Positions 18,577 to 26,750 of a stretch of 64,000 nt of DNA are shown piece by piece; position 1 is the first letter of the stretch, and each line of letters opens with the position of its first letter. The notes beneath the pieces are model-generated. The model was not told where the DNA came from, searched no databases, and saw nothing but the letters and a program-made list of their open reading frames with translations. The stretch spans positions 118,031 to 182,030 of the forward strand of contig NZ_SLVX01000011.1 of the NCBI RefSeq assembly GCF_004341885.1, read 5' to 3'. A program made the translations under genes and the position numbers. The stretch comes from Shinella granuli (GTDB lineage: Bacteria; Pseudomonadota; Alphaproteobacteria; Rhizobiales; Rhizobiaceae).

Positions 18577-19647
18577 ATGAAAACGCTTGAAAACAGCCCG
18601 ACCGTTTCGCGGCGCAGCCGCCTTCTCGCGGGCGTCGCCGCCGCTGCGGCCATCCTTGCCCTTTCGGCCGGCAGCGCCTCGGCCGCCGCCAATTGCATCA
18701 AGGGCGACCGCAAGGCGCCCTATACGGTCGGCTGGGCGAACATCTATTCGGTGCCGACCTGGATGAAGCAGACCGAAGGCACCATTGCCGCCGAGGTCGA
18801 GGAACTGAAGACGGCCGGCCTCGTGAAGGACCTGATGATCACGGACGCGCAGGGCAACGCCCAGACGCAGATCCAGCACATCCAGTCGATGATCGACGCC
18901 GATGTCGATGCGATCGTGGTCATCGCCGGCTCCTCCAATGCGCTCGACCGCGTCATTTCGGATGCCTGCGACAAGGGTATCGCGGTGGTGAACTTCGACA
19001 GCCTCGTCAACACGGACAAGGTGACGGCGAAGATCAACACCGATTCCAGCGAGTGGGGCGCGGGCGCTGCCAAGTGGCTTGCCGACCAGCTCGGCGGCAA
19101 GGGCAAGATCATCGTCATGAACGGCCCGGCCGGCATTTCCGTCAGCGATGACCGCCGCAAGGGCGCCCAGCCGGTGCTCGACGCCAATCCGGGCCTCGAA
19201 ATCATCACCGAGACCAACACGGAGTACAACTCCGCCCCGGCGCAGGAGGCGATGACCAGCCTGCTCTTCGCCAATCCGGAGATCGACGGCGTGCTCTCGC
19301 TCGGCGGCGCGATCTCGGCCGGTTCCGTCATGGCCTTCGACCGCCAGGGCCGCGAGCAGGTGCCGATCACCGGCGAGAACGCCCGCCAGTTCCTCGAACT
19401 GTGGAAGGAAAAGGGCCTGAAGGGCTGGGCCACCATGCAGCCGAACTGGCTCGGTGCGCTCGCCGTCTACACGGCCGTGCAGGCGCTGGAAGGCAAGGAC
19501 GTGCCGGCCTTCGTCAAGGTGCCGCTGCCCGTCATCGACGACAGCACCATCGACACCTACCTCGCCCGTGCAGATCAGTTCCCGGCCGACGGCTACATCT
19601 ACTCGGATTACGACAAGGCGCTGTTCGACAAGCTGCTCGCCCAGTAA
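18577..19647 (+). CDS. Sugar-type ABC transporter substrate-binding protein
   Basis: Periplasmic type-1 binding protein (RbsB/LacI-like fold) for a ribose/xylose-class importer, 356 residues. A signal peptide spans about residues 12-38 (RRSRLLAGVAAAAAILALSAGSASA-AA), which defines the ATG at 18577 with AAGGGG upstream. Core segments are VGWANIYSVPTWMKQTEG, ADVDAIVVIAGSSNALDRVI, GKIIVMNGPAGISVSDDRRKGAQ and GVLSLGGAISAGSVMAFDRQGREQVPITGEN. It is the first gene of the operon. The ligand cannot be told from sequence; the linked enzymes suggest an amino-acid-containing or acylated compound rather than a plain sugar. Confidence 0.9.
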   Translation: MKTLENSPTVSRRSRLLAGVAAAAAILALSAGSASAAANCIKGDRKAPYTVGWANIYSVPTWMKQTEGTIAAEVEELKTAGLVKDLMITDAQGNAQTQIQHIQSMIDADVDAIVVIAGSSNALDRVISDACDKGIAVVNFDSLVNTDKVTAKINTDSSEWGAGAAKWLADQLGGKGKIIVMNGPAGISVSDDRRKGAQPVLDANPGLEIITETNTEYNSAPAQEAMTSLLFANPEIDGVLSLGGAISAGSVMAFDRQGREQVPITGENARQFLELWKEKGLKGWATMQPNWLGALAVYTAVQALEGKDVPAFVKVPLPVIDDSTIDTYLARADQFPADGYIYSDYDKALFDKLLAQ

Positions 19648-19666
19648 TTCCGCGAAGGATGCCGTC

Positions 19667-21175
19667 ATGACGGAAACAAGGCCCCTGCTGGAGGCCCGGC
19701 AGGTGTTCAAGGGGTTTTTCGGCAATCCCGTTCTGAAGGGCGTCGACATCGCCCTTCACCCGGGCAGGGTCCATGCCCTGCTCGGGGAGAACGGCGCGGG
19801 AAAATCCACGCTGATCAATCTCCTTTCCGGCGCTCTCCAGCCGGACAGCGGCACCATCCTCGTCGATGGCCGGCCGGTTGGGCGTTTCAGCCCGGCCGCC
19901 GCCCGCGCCGCGGGCATTGCCGTGGTGCAGCAGGAGCTGAGTCTGACCGCCGACCTGTCGATCGCAGAGAATATCGGGCTCGGCGCCTTTCCGCGGCGTT
20001 TCGGCCTCATCGACTATGCCGCGCTTCAGAAGGGCGTGGGGGAGGTCTGCGCCATGGTCGGGCTCACCGAGCCGCTCGACATGCCGGTCGCCGATCTTTC
20101 GCTCGGCCGCCGGCAGATGGTGGAGATCGCCAAGGCGCTGTTCCGCAAGCCGCGCGTGCTCATCCTCGACGAGCCGACCTCCTCGCTTTCCGCGCATGAG
20201 GCCGGCATTCTCGCCCGCCTCATCGGGACGCTGCGCGACCGCGGCACCGCGCTCCTCTACATCTCCCACCGGCTCAACGAGGTGCAGGCGCTCTGCGCCC
20301 ATGTCACGGTGCTGAAGGACGGCGGCGTCACGGCGGACCAGTCGCTGGCCGGCATCGACGGCGAGGGGTTGGTGCGCCTCATGGTGGGCCGCGAGACGGG
20401 CGATCTCTTCCCGCCGCGTTCCGTCAACGTTTCCGGTGCGACACGCATCAGCGTCGAAAAATTCTCGGCCGGCCTCATGCGCGAGATCGGCTTTTCCGCC
20501 CGCGCCGGCGAGATCGTCGGCATTGGCGGCCTTGTCGGGCAGGGGCAGGAAGACCTGCTGCTCGGCCTTTACGGCGCCATTCCAGCACGGGCCGACCATG
20601 CCGAGGTCTCCGGCCTTCCCCGCCTGCCCGCCCATGTCGGCGAGGCGAATGCCGCGGGCATCGTCTATGTGCCGGCGGATCGCAAGCATGAGGGGCTGGT
20701 CCTGCCCCATTCCATCGCCGTCAATCTCATCCTGCCCTCGCTCGGCCGGCTCGCCCGCCGCGGTTTTCGCGACCGCGCGGCGGAGGCCGGGCTGATCGCC
20801 GATCTGGCGCGGCGCCTGACGATCAAGGGCGACGTCGCCCGGCCGGTGCAGGCGCTCTCCGGCGGCAACCAGCAGAAGGTGGCGCTCGCCAAGTGGCTGC
20901 CGCTCGATCCGTCCATCCTGCTGCTCAACGATCCGACGCGCGGCGTCGATATCGAGACCAAGCGCGAGATCTATCTCATGCTGCGCGCGTTTGCCACCGA
21001 AGGGCGGCTCGTCATCCTCGCCAGCTCCGATACGCCGGAACTCGTGCATCTGTGCGATCGCGTCGTCGTGCTGCGCGAAGGGCGCGTCGCGGCCCGGCTT
21101 TCCGGCGCGGCGATCAGCGAGGAGGCCATCGTCGGCGCCGCCATGGGCATTCACGAACAGGGAGAGGCCGCATGA
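19667..21175 (+). CDS. Sugar-type ABC transporter ATP-binding protein (double cassette)
   Basis: Energises the importer encoded around it; RbsA/MglA type with two fused cassettes, 502 residues. Cassette 1 is complete: Walker A GENGAGKST, Q-loop VVQQELSL, signature-like LSLGRRQM, Walker B VLILDEPTSSL, H-loop ISHRLNE. Cassette 2 has a degenerate Walker A (GLVGQGQEDLL), as is normal in RbsA, and a proper LSGGNQQKVALAKW signature. Its Walker B reads ILLLNDPTRGVD, where the family has LLLDEPTRGID, so both acidic positions differ. The ATG at 19667 lies 19 bases after the binding-protein stop, and the end overlaps the first permease by 4 bases. Confidence 0.92.
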   Translation: MTETRPLLEARQVFKGFFGNPVLKGVDIALHPGRVHALLGENGAGKSTLINLLSGALQPDSGTILVDGRPVGRFSPAAARAAGIAVVQQELSLTADLSIAENIGLGAFPRRFGLIDYAALQKGVGEVCAMVGLTEPLDMPVADLSLGRRQMVEIAKALFRKPRVLILDEPTSSLSAHEAGILARLIGTLRDRGTALLYISHRLNEVQALCAHVTVLKDGGVTADQSLAGIDGEGLVRLMVGRETGDLFPPRSVNVSGATRISVEKFSAGLMREIGFSARAGEIVGIGGLVGQGQEDLLLGLYGAIPARADHAEVSGLPRLPAHVGEANAAGIVYVPADRKHEGLVLPHSIAVNLILPSLGRLARRGFRDRAAEAGLIADLARRLTIKGDVARPVQALSGGNQQKVALAKWLPLDPSILLLNDPTRGVDIETKREIYLMLRAFATEGRLVILASSDTPELVHLCDRVVVLREGRVAARLSGAAISEEAIVGAAMGIHEQGEAA

Positions 21176-22137
21176 GCGCCGTTCCGTCCTCCGGCTGGCT
21201 TTACGGCGCCATCCAGCGCGGCCGCAATCGCGGCCTCGGCGGCCTCTACCTGGTCGTCGCCGCCTTCCTCGTCCTCTATGCGGTGCTGTTTCCCGGCATC
21301 CTCTCCGTCAGCGGCTTTTCCAAGTTCACGCAGAACTGGTTCCCGCTGGCGCTCGTCACCATGGCGCAGGCGCTCCTGATGCTGAACGGCGGCATCACGC
21401 TTGCCATCGGCCCGCTGGTCAGCCTCGGCGCGGTGATCGCGGCGACGACCATGGGCGGTGCGCTGGGCGTTCCCGGCGGCATCCTCGCCGTCGCGCTTGC
21501 CGGTCTTGCCATCGGTGCCGTCACCGGCGCCATCGTCGCGCATCTGCGGCTGCCGGCCATCATCGTCACGCTGGCCGGCTCCTTCATCATCACCGGCGTT
21601 GCGCTGATCCTCCTGCCGCGTCCGGGCGGCTTCATTCCGGACTGGCTGTCGACGACGCTCGCCGGCCACACGCCGGTCGCCTTCCTGCTGCTCGTCGCCA
21701 TCCTCCTCGCCTGGAAGGCGTTCCTGGCGACGCCGCTCGGCATCGGCATCTATGCCGCCGGCGACAACCCGATCGGCGCCTTCCGCTCCGGCGTTCCGGT
21801 CGAGCGGGTGAAGATCGTCGCCTTCGCGCTGTCCGGCCTGCTGGCGGCGCTGGCGGGCCTCTTCGTCGCGGCGCAGACGGGCTCGGGCGATCCGGTCATC
21901 GGCACGCCCTTCACGCTGAATTCCATCGCGGCCGCCGTGCTTGGCGGCGTCGGCTTCCTCGGCGGCAAGGGCACGATGCGCGGCGCGATCTGCGGCAGCC
22001 TGCTGCTCTCGGTCATGATCAACGTCATGTTCTTCCTCGGTTTCCCGCCGGTCGCGCAATATGTCGCGCAGGGCCTGATCATCGTCGGCGCCGTGGCGGT
22101 GCCGGAACTCTTGAAGCAATGGAGGGCAAGGCGATGA
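21172..22137 (+). CDS. ABC transporter permease (RbsC type)
   Basis: Inner-membrane subunit of the sugar-class importer, 321 residues with about 8-10 hydrophobic segments (for example LYLVVAAFLVLYAVLFPGIL near residue 25). The conserved RbsC loop appears near the end as the GGVGFLGGKGTMRGAICGSLLL segment. The start and stop codons overlap both neighbours (ATGA), so it is made with the ATPase. The system has two different permeases, implying a heterodimeric channel. Confidence 0.9.
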   Translation: MSAVPSSGWLYGAIQRGRNRGLGGLYLVVAAFLVLYAVLFPGILSVSGFSKFTQNWFPLALVTMAQALLMLNGGITLAIGPLVSLGAVIAATTMGGALGVPGGILAVALAGLAIGAVTGAIVAHLRLPAIIVTLAGSFIITGVALILLPRPGGFIPDWLSTTLAGHTPVAFLLLVAILLAWKAFLATPLGIGIYAAGDNPIGAFRSGVPVERVKIVAFALSGLLAALAGLFVAAQTGSGDPVIGTPFTLNSIAAAVLGGVGFLGGKGTMRGAICGSLLLSVMINVMFFLGFPPVAQYVAQGLIIVGAVAVPELLKQWRARR

Positions 22138-23075
22138 AGGCCGTGAAAGCCGTGTTCCGCAATCCGTCGCTCCTGACCTTTCTCCTGGTGGCGCTCGTCT
22201 GGCTCGTCGCCAGCCTCACGCTGCGCGGCTTCGGCGCCTACGGGCACCTGCGCTATCTGCTGGAGCTTGCCGCCGTCATCGGCATCGTCGCGGCCGGGCA
22301 GACGCTGGTCATCCTGATGGGCGGCATTGACCTCTCCGTCGGGGCGGTCATCACCGTCACGGCGATCCTGCTGCCGCTGATCTCGCCGGCCGCCGACCCG
22401 ACCGGCCTCGTCGGCATCGTGCTCGCCCTTGCCCTCGCCACCGGCATCGGCCTCCTCAACGGGGCGGGTGCGGCCTATCTGCGCGTGCCGCCGATCATCA
22501 TGACGCTCGCCATGGCGACGTTTCTTCAGGGGCTGCTCGTCATCGTCGCCGGCGGCAGCGCCGTCACCGTCAGCAATCCCGCGGTCATCCTGCTCGGCCA
22601 AGCCCGTCCCCTCGGCATTCCTGCCGGCATCCTCCTCTGGATCGTCGTCTCGATTGTCGTGCTCCTCATCATCCATCGCATGCCGCTCGGCGCGCGCTTC
22701 CTGGCGCTCGGGGCCAATCCGCTGGCCGCGCGGCTTTCCGGCGTCAGCGTGGCCAGGAACACGCTGCTCCTCTATGCGCTGTCCGGCTTCTTCGCGGGGC
22801 TTGCCGGCATCCTGGTGCTCGGCATGAACCGGCAGGGCTATGTCGGCATCGGCGATCCCTATCTCCTGATGTCGATCGCCGCGGTCGTGCTCGGCGGCAC
22901 GTCCATCCTCGGCGGGCGCGGCACCTATGCCGGCACCATTCCCGGCGCCATCCTGCTCGTCACCACCACGGCGCTGATCACCGTCGTCAATGCCTCGCCG
23001 GGCTGGCGCTCCATCATGTTCGGCTCGCTGATCCTCGCGCTTCTGCTCATCTCCGGCCGCGAGGCGCGGCGATGA
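22134..23075 (+). CDS. ABC transporter permease (RbsC type), second subunit
   Basis: Second inner-membrane subunit, 313 residues, same family as the preceding gene. The N-terminus MKAVKAVFRNPSLLTFLLVALVWL enters the first membrane helix. Motifs include GIVAAGQTLVILMGGIDLSVGAV (the RbsC core) and GGTSILGGRGTYAGTIPGAILL. It overlaps the previous gene and the next gene by 4 bases each. The unbroken overlap into the amidohydrolase ties the transporter to the enzymes. Confidence 0.9.
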   Translation: MKAVKAVFRNPSLLTFLLVALVWLVASLTLRGFGAYGHLRYLLELAAVIGIVAAGQTLVILMGGIDLSVGAVITVTAILLPLISPAADPTGLVGIVLALALATGIGLLNGAGAAYLRVPPIIMTLAMATFLQGLLVIVAGGSAVTVSNPAVILLGQARPLGIPAGILLWIVVSIVVLLIIHRMPLGARFLALGANPLAARLSGVSVARNTLLLYALSGFFAGLAGILVLGMNRQGYVGIGDPYLLMSIAAVVLGGTSILGGRGTYAGTIPGAILLVTTTALITVVNASPGWRSIMFGSLILALLLISGREARR

Positions 23076-24028
23076 CGGTGCGCTATGACGGGCCGGTGAT
23101 CGACCCGCATCACCACCTCTGGGACCTCTCGCTGAAGCGTCACCCCTGGTTGGAGAGGGCGCGGACAGAGGGCGGGGAAATGGTCTATGGCAGCCTCGCG
23201 CCGATCCTGCGGGACTACGGCGTGGAAGACTACCGCCGGGATGCGGCGAACCAGAACGTGGTGGCCAGCGTGCATGTCGAGGCCGGCTGGTCCGATGCCC
23301 ACCCGCTGGAGGAAAGCCGCTGGCTCGCCGGTCTCGACCGGACGTCCGGCGTGGCGAAGCGCTGCGTTGCCCGCGTTCCGCTCGACAGCCCGGACGCCGC
23401 CCGCCTGATCGAGGCGGAGGCGGCCAATCCCGACGTCGTTGGCATCCGTGATATCGTCAGCTGGCATCCGGAGCCGGCAAAGAGCTTCGCCTCCCGCGCC
23501 CACCGCATGGCCGATCCCGCCTGGCGCGCCGGCTTGTCCCATCTCGCCCGGCACGATCTCGTCTTCGACCTCATGCTCTATCCCTGGCAGATGGACGAGG
23601 CGCTCGATCTCGTGCGCGCCTTTCCGCAGACGCTCTTCGTGCTCAACCATGGCGGCAGCCCGGCCGATCGCAGCGCGGAGGGCATGGCGCTCTGGCGCGG
23701 CGGCCTTGCGGCGCTCGGCCGCGAAGAGAATGTGCGGCTGAAGATCTCCGACCTCGTCGCCTATGACAATGACTGGACGCCGGAAAGCCTGCACCCGGTG
23801 ATCGCGCATTGCCTTACCTGTTTCGGCCCTCGCCGGGCGATGTTCGCCAGCGATTTTCCCGTCGCCGGCCTGCACGCCTCGTTCGACGCGATCTACGCCG
23901 TTTTTCGCGCGGCTGCCGAACCGCTGTCGCTCGACGAGCAGCGTGCCCTCTTCTTCACCACCGCCAACGACACCTATCGCCTCGGGATCGCCGATCCCGT
24001 CGCGGCCAGGGGAGAAAATCATGCCTGA
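23072..24028 (+). CDS. Amidohydrolase family protein (PDC hydrolase/fuconolactonase-like)
   Basis: A 318-residue TIM-barrel hydrolase of the amidohydrolase-2 group, whose members open lactones (2-pyrone-4,6-dicarboxylate, fuconolactone) or decarboxylate. The N-terminal metal motif is VIDPHHHLWDLS (HxH). Other conserved features are SVHVEAGW, GIRDIVSW, the His of FVLNHGG and the acidic FASDFPVAGL near the C-terminus. It is cytoplasmic, with no signal. It overlaps the permease and the following PLP-enzyme gene by 4 and 8 bases, so it acts on the imported compound or on an intermediate. The bond hydrolysed is not known. Confidence 0.85.
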   Translation: MTVRYDGPVIDPHHHLWDLSLKRHPWLERARTEGGEMVYGSLAPILRDYGVEDYRRDAANQNVVASVHVEAGWSDAHPLEESRWLAGLDRTSGVAKRCVARVPLDSPDAARLIEAEAANPDVVGIRDIVSWHPEPAKSFASRAHRMADPAWRAGLSHLARHDLVFDLMLYPWQMDEALDLVRAFPQTLFVLNHGGSPADRSAEGMALWRGGLAALGREENVRLKISDLVAYDNDWTPESLHPVIAHCLTCFGPRRAMFASDFPVAGLHASFDAIYAVFRAAAEPLSLDEQRALFFTTANDTYRLGIADPVAARGENHA

Positions 24029-25334
24029 CCTTTCCGTGACCGGACCGGACAATCCGGTGATCGACGACCGTATCCGCGGCTTTCCGCCGGGCCATGCGCC
24101 CCTGCCGCTCGATGCCGTCGGCAGGCAAGGCTGGAAGCCCTATGACGGCGCGATGGCGCTGCCGCTGATCTCGCTCGACCAGGCGGCTTTTGCCGGCAAT
24201 GTCGCGCTGATGATGGATTATGTGCGCGATCACAGCGTTGCCATCGCGCCCCATGCGAAGACGCCGATGTCGGCGGCGCTTGCCGGCGCGCTGCTGGCGG
24301 CCGGCGCCTGGGGCACCACGGTGGCTGATATCCGCCAGGCCGCCGTGCTGCTGAAGGCCGGCCAGCGCCGGCTGATCCTCGCCAACGAGATCGGCGGTGC
24401 GGCGGCCGCGCGTCGGCTCGCGGCGCTTGCCGCAAACTATCCCGATGCGGAACTGCACGTCTTCGTCGATTCGGTCGATCTGGTCGAAGCCCTGCGGGCC
24501 GCCTGGCAGGGGCGCAAGGGTCTCCCGCCGCTCGGCCTCCTCGTCGAGCTCGGTGCCGGCCGTGCCGGGGCACGCAGCGCCGAAGCGGCGGGCGCGATCC
24601 TCGATGCCATCCTTGCCGCGGAAACGCCCGCCTTCCGGCTCACCGGCATCGCGACCTATGAGGGCGCCGCCGCAACGGCGGACGCGGAAGAGACCCTGCG
24701 CCGGATCGACGGGCTGGTGGCGCTGACGGCGGCCTTCCTGCCTGGGGTCCGCGCCCGTGTCGGCGGTGCGCGGCCACTGATCGTCACGGCGGGGGGCTCG
24801 GTCTTCTTCGACCGGGTGGTGGCCGGCCTCTCCGCCGCCGTCGCCGCCGATTCCGACAGCCGGCTCGTGCTGCGCAGCGGCGCGATCTTCTTCCATGATC
24901 ACGGCGTCTACGAGCGCGGCCTTGCCGGGCTGGACGCCCGCGCGGGCTTCAGCTTCGGCGGGCAGGTCCGCTCGGCCGGTAGCGGCTTCAGGCCGGCGCT
25001 GCGGGTCTGGGCCGAGGTGCTCTCGCTGCCCGAGCCGGGCCTTGCGATCTGCGGCATGGGCCTGCGCGATGTCGCGATGGACCAGGGCCTGCCGCGGCCG
25101 CTGGCGCTCTATCGCGACGGGGCATTGCTCGGCGGCCTTGCCGGGGCCGACGTGCTCCGCCTCAACGATCAGCATGCCTTCGTTTCGCTTCCCGCCGGCA
25201 GCGATATGCGTATCGGCGACGTGGTCGAGTTCGGCATCTCGCATCCCTGCACCTGCCTCGACCGGCACGCGATCCTCTATGGCCTTGCCCCCGACCACAC
25301 GGTCACGGCGGCCTATCCCACCAGCTTCGGCTGA
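24021..25334 (+). CDS. PLP-dependent amino-acid deaminase/D-threonine aldolase-like protein
   Basis: Fold-type III PLP enzyme, 437 residues. An alanine racemase-like N-terminal domain carries the PLP lysine region (VAIAPHAKTPMS, about residues 72-83). A D-serine dehydratase-like C-terminal domain has the likely Zn site FGISHPCTCLDRHAI. Relatives remove ammonia from D-serine or beta-hydroxyaspartate, or split D-threonine. The ATG at 24021 overlaps the amidohydrolase by 8 bases; AGGGGAGAAAATC precedes it. A RidA gene follows, which suits a dehydratase that releases reactive enamines. The natural substrate is unknown; a beta-hydroxy D-amino acid is the best guess. Confidence 0.82.
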   Translation: MPDLSVTGPDNPVIDDRIRGFPPGHAPLPLDAVGRQGWKPYDGAMALPLISLDQAAFAGNVALMMDYVRDHSVAIAPHAKTPMSAALAGALLAAGAWGTTVADIRQAAVLLKAGQRRLILANEIGGAAAARRLAALAANYPDAELHVFVDSVDLVEALRAAWQGRKGLPPLGLLVELGAGRAGARSAEAAGAILDAILAAETPAFRLTGIATYEGAAATADAEETLRRIDGLVALTAAFLPGVRARVGGARPLIVTAGGSVFFDRVVAGLSAAVAADSDSRLVLRSGAIFFHDHGVYERGLAGLDARAGFSFGGQVRSAGSGFRPALRVWAEVLSLPEPGLAICGMGLRDVAMDQGLPRPLALYRDGALLGGLAGADVLRLNDQHAFVSLPAGSDMRIGDVVEFGISHPCTCLDRHAILYGLAPDHTVTAAYPTSFG

Positions 25335-25362
25335 TCCTCCCACGAAGAAAGGAAAATACCCC

Positions 25363-25707
25363 ATGATCCAGCGTTACCAGAAGGGTTCGCGCATGAGCCA
25401 GGCCGTCAGCTATGGCGGGCTCGTCTATATTGCCGGCCAGGTCGCGGAGAACCGCAAGGCGGGCCTCGAGGACCAGACGCGCGACGTGCTCGGCAAGATC
25501 GACGCCCTTCTGAAGGAAGCCGGCACGGATCGCTCGAAACTGCTCGCCGTCAATGTCTTCCTGCCGGCGATCGTCGATTTCGAGGCGATGAACGGTGTCT
25601 ACGATGCCTGGATCGACCCGGAGAACCCGCCGGCCCGCGCCTGCGTCGAGGCCCGCCTTGCCGATCCGGACCTGCGCGTCGAAATGACCGCCGTCGCCGC
25701 GCTCTGA
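25363..25707 (+). CDS. RidA family protein (enamine/imine deaminase)
   Basis: A small trimeric protein of the YjgF/YER057c/UK114 family, 114 residues, that hydrolyses reactive enamines or imines to ketoacids and ammonia. Family segments are SQAVSYGGLVYIAGQVA, NVFLPAIVDFEAMNGVYDAW and PPARACVEARLADPDLRVEMTAVAAL; the Arg of PPARAC is the active-site arginine in active members. It lies 28 bases behind the PLP enzyme gene, with AAGGAAA before the ATG. Its role is probably to finish the deamination started by that enzyme. Confidence 0.92.
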   Translation: MIQRYQKGSRMSQAVSYGGLVYIAGQVAENRKAGLEDQTRDVLGKIDALLKEAGTDRSKLLAVNVFLPAIVDFEAMNGVYDAWIDPENPPARACVEARLADPDLRVEMTAVAAL

Positions 25708-25732
25708 CATCCGCGCCCGAACTGGAGCCACC

Positions 25733-26746
25733 ATGCACAGCGGCCTCGTCAATCCGATCGATCTTTCCCGGGACGGCCGGCAGGCCGGGCATCTCGCCAT
25801 CCCCTATTCGGTCGACCGCTCGCCCTATTACCAGATCCGCATCCCCATCCTGCGGCTGAAGAACGGCGAGGGGCCGAGCCTGCTGCTGATGGCGGGCAAT
25901 CATGGCGACGAATACGAGGGTGAGCTCCAGCTCGGGCGGCTGATGCGCCGGCTCGACATCACGAAAATCCGCGGCGCCGTCACCATCCTGCCAATGGCCA
26001 ACCTGCCGGCGGTGATGGCGGCGAAGCGCTGCTCGCCCTTCGACGGCGGCAATCTCAACCGCGCATTTCCCGGCGATCCGGCCGGCACGCCCACGGCGCG
26101 GCTGGCGCATTTCCTCGAACACGATCTCTTCCCGCGCCATGACGCGGTGCTCGACCTGCATTCGGGCGGCACCTCCATGGCGCATCTGCCCTGCACGCTG
26201 ATCGAGCGGCAGGCAAATGCCGCGCGCTTTGCGCGCTCGGTCGCGCTGATGCGGGCGATGGGCGCCGCGCATGCCTTCATCGCCGACAACGGACCGGCGG
26301 CGCCGACCTCCATGGGCGCGGCGGGACGGGCCGGCACGATCGGCCTTTCCGGCGAATTCGGCGGCGGCGGCACGGTGACGCCGGAGAGCATGGCGTTCAC
26401 GGCGGCGGCGATCGACCGGCTGCTCATGGCACTCGGCATTGCGGATGCGCCGGTGCTGTCGCGCGTGCCGCTCGCCGCCCCACCGGCCCTGCAGCTCCTG
26501 TCGCTGTCGCGGCACAGCCAGGGCATCCATGCGGACCGGCGCGGCTGGTTCGAGCCCGCCGTGCCGCTCGGCGCGACCGTCTCTGCAGGCGATCTTGCCG
26601 GCTGGTATCACGATCTCGAACGGCTGGAGCAGCCGGAGGAGGAGCTGCGTTTTGCCGAAAGCGGCATCGTCATCTCGCATCGGCTGCATTGCGACAGCCA
26701 GGCCGGCGACTGCCTGATCCAGGTCGCCGAGCCGATCGACGGTTGA
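25733..26746 (+). CDS. Succinylglutamate desuccinylase/aspartoacylase family deacylase (DoeB-like)
   Basis: Zn-dependent amidohydrolase of the M14/AstE-ASPA fold, 337 residues. The Zn motif is LLMAGNHGDEYEGELQLGRL (HxxE, at about residues 57-60), with the third ligand in AVLDLHSGG. NLNRAFPG and SGEFGGGGTVTPESM are typical of the branch that includes DoeB (N-acetyl-diaminobutyrate deacetylase of ectoine breakdown) and N-acyl amino-acid deacylases. It is the last gene of the operon, 25 bases after ridA. It suggests that the imported compound, or an intermediate, is an N-acylated amino acid. Confidence 0.83.
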   Translation: MHSGLVNPIDLSRDGRQAGHLAIPYSVDRSPYYQIRIPILRLKNGEGPSLLLMAGNHGDEYEGELQLGRLMRRLDITKIRGAVTILPMANLPAVMAAKRCSPFDGGNLNRAFPGDPAGTPTARLAHFLEHDLFPRHDAVLDLHSGGTSMAHLPCTLIERQANAARFARSVALMRAMGAAHAFIADNGPAAPTSMGAAGRAGTIGLSGEFGGGGTVTPESMAFTAAAIDRLLMALGIADAPVLSRVPLAAPPALQLLSLSRHSQGIHADRRGWFEPAVPLGATVSAGDLAGWYHDLERLEQPEEELRFAESGIVISHRLHCDSQAGDCLIQVAEPIDG

Positions 26747-26750
26747 GACC

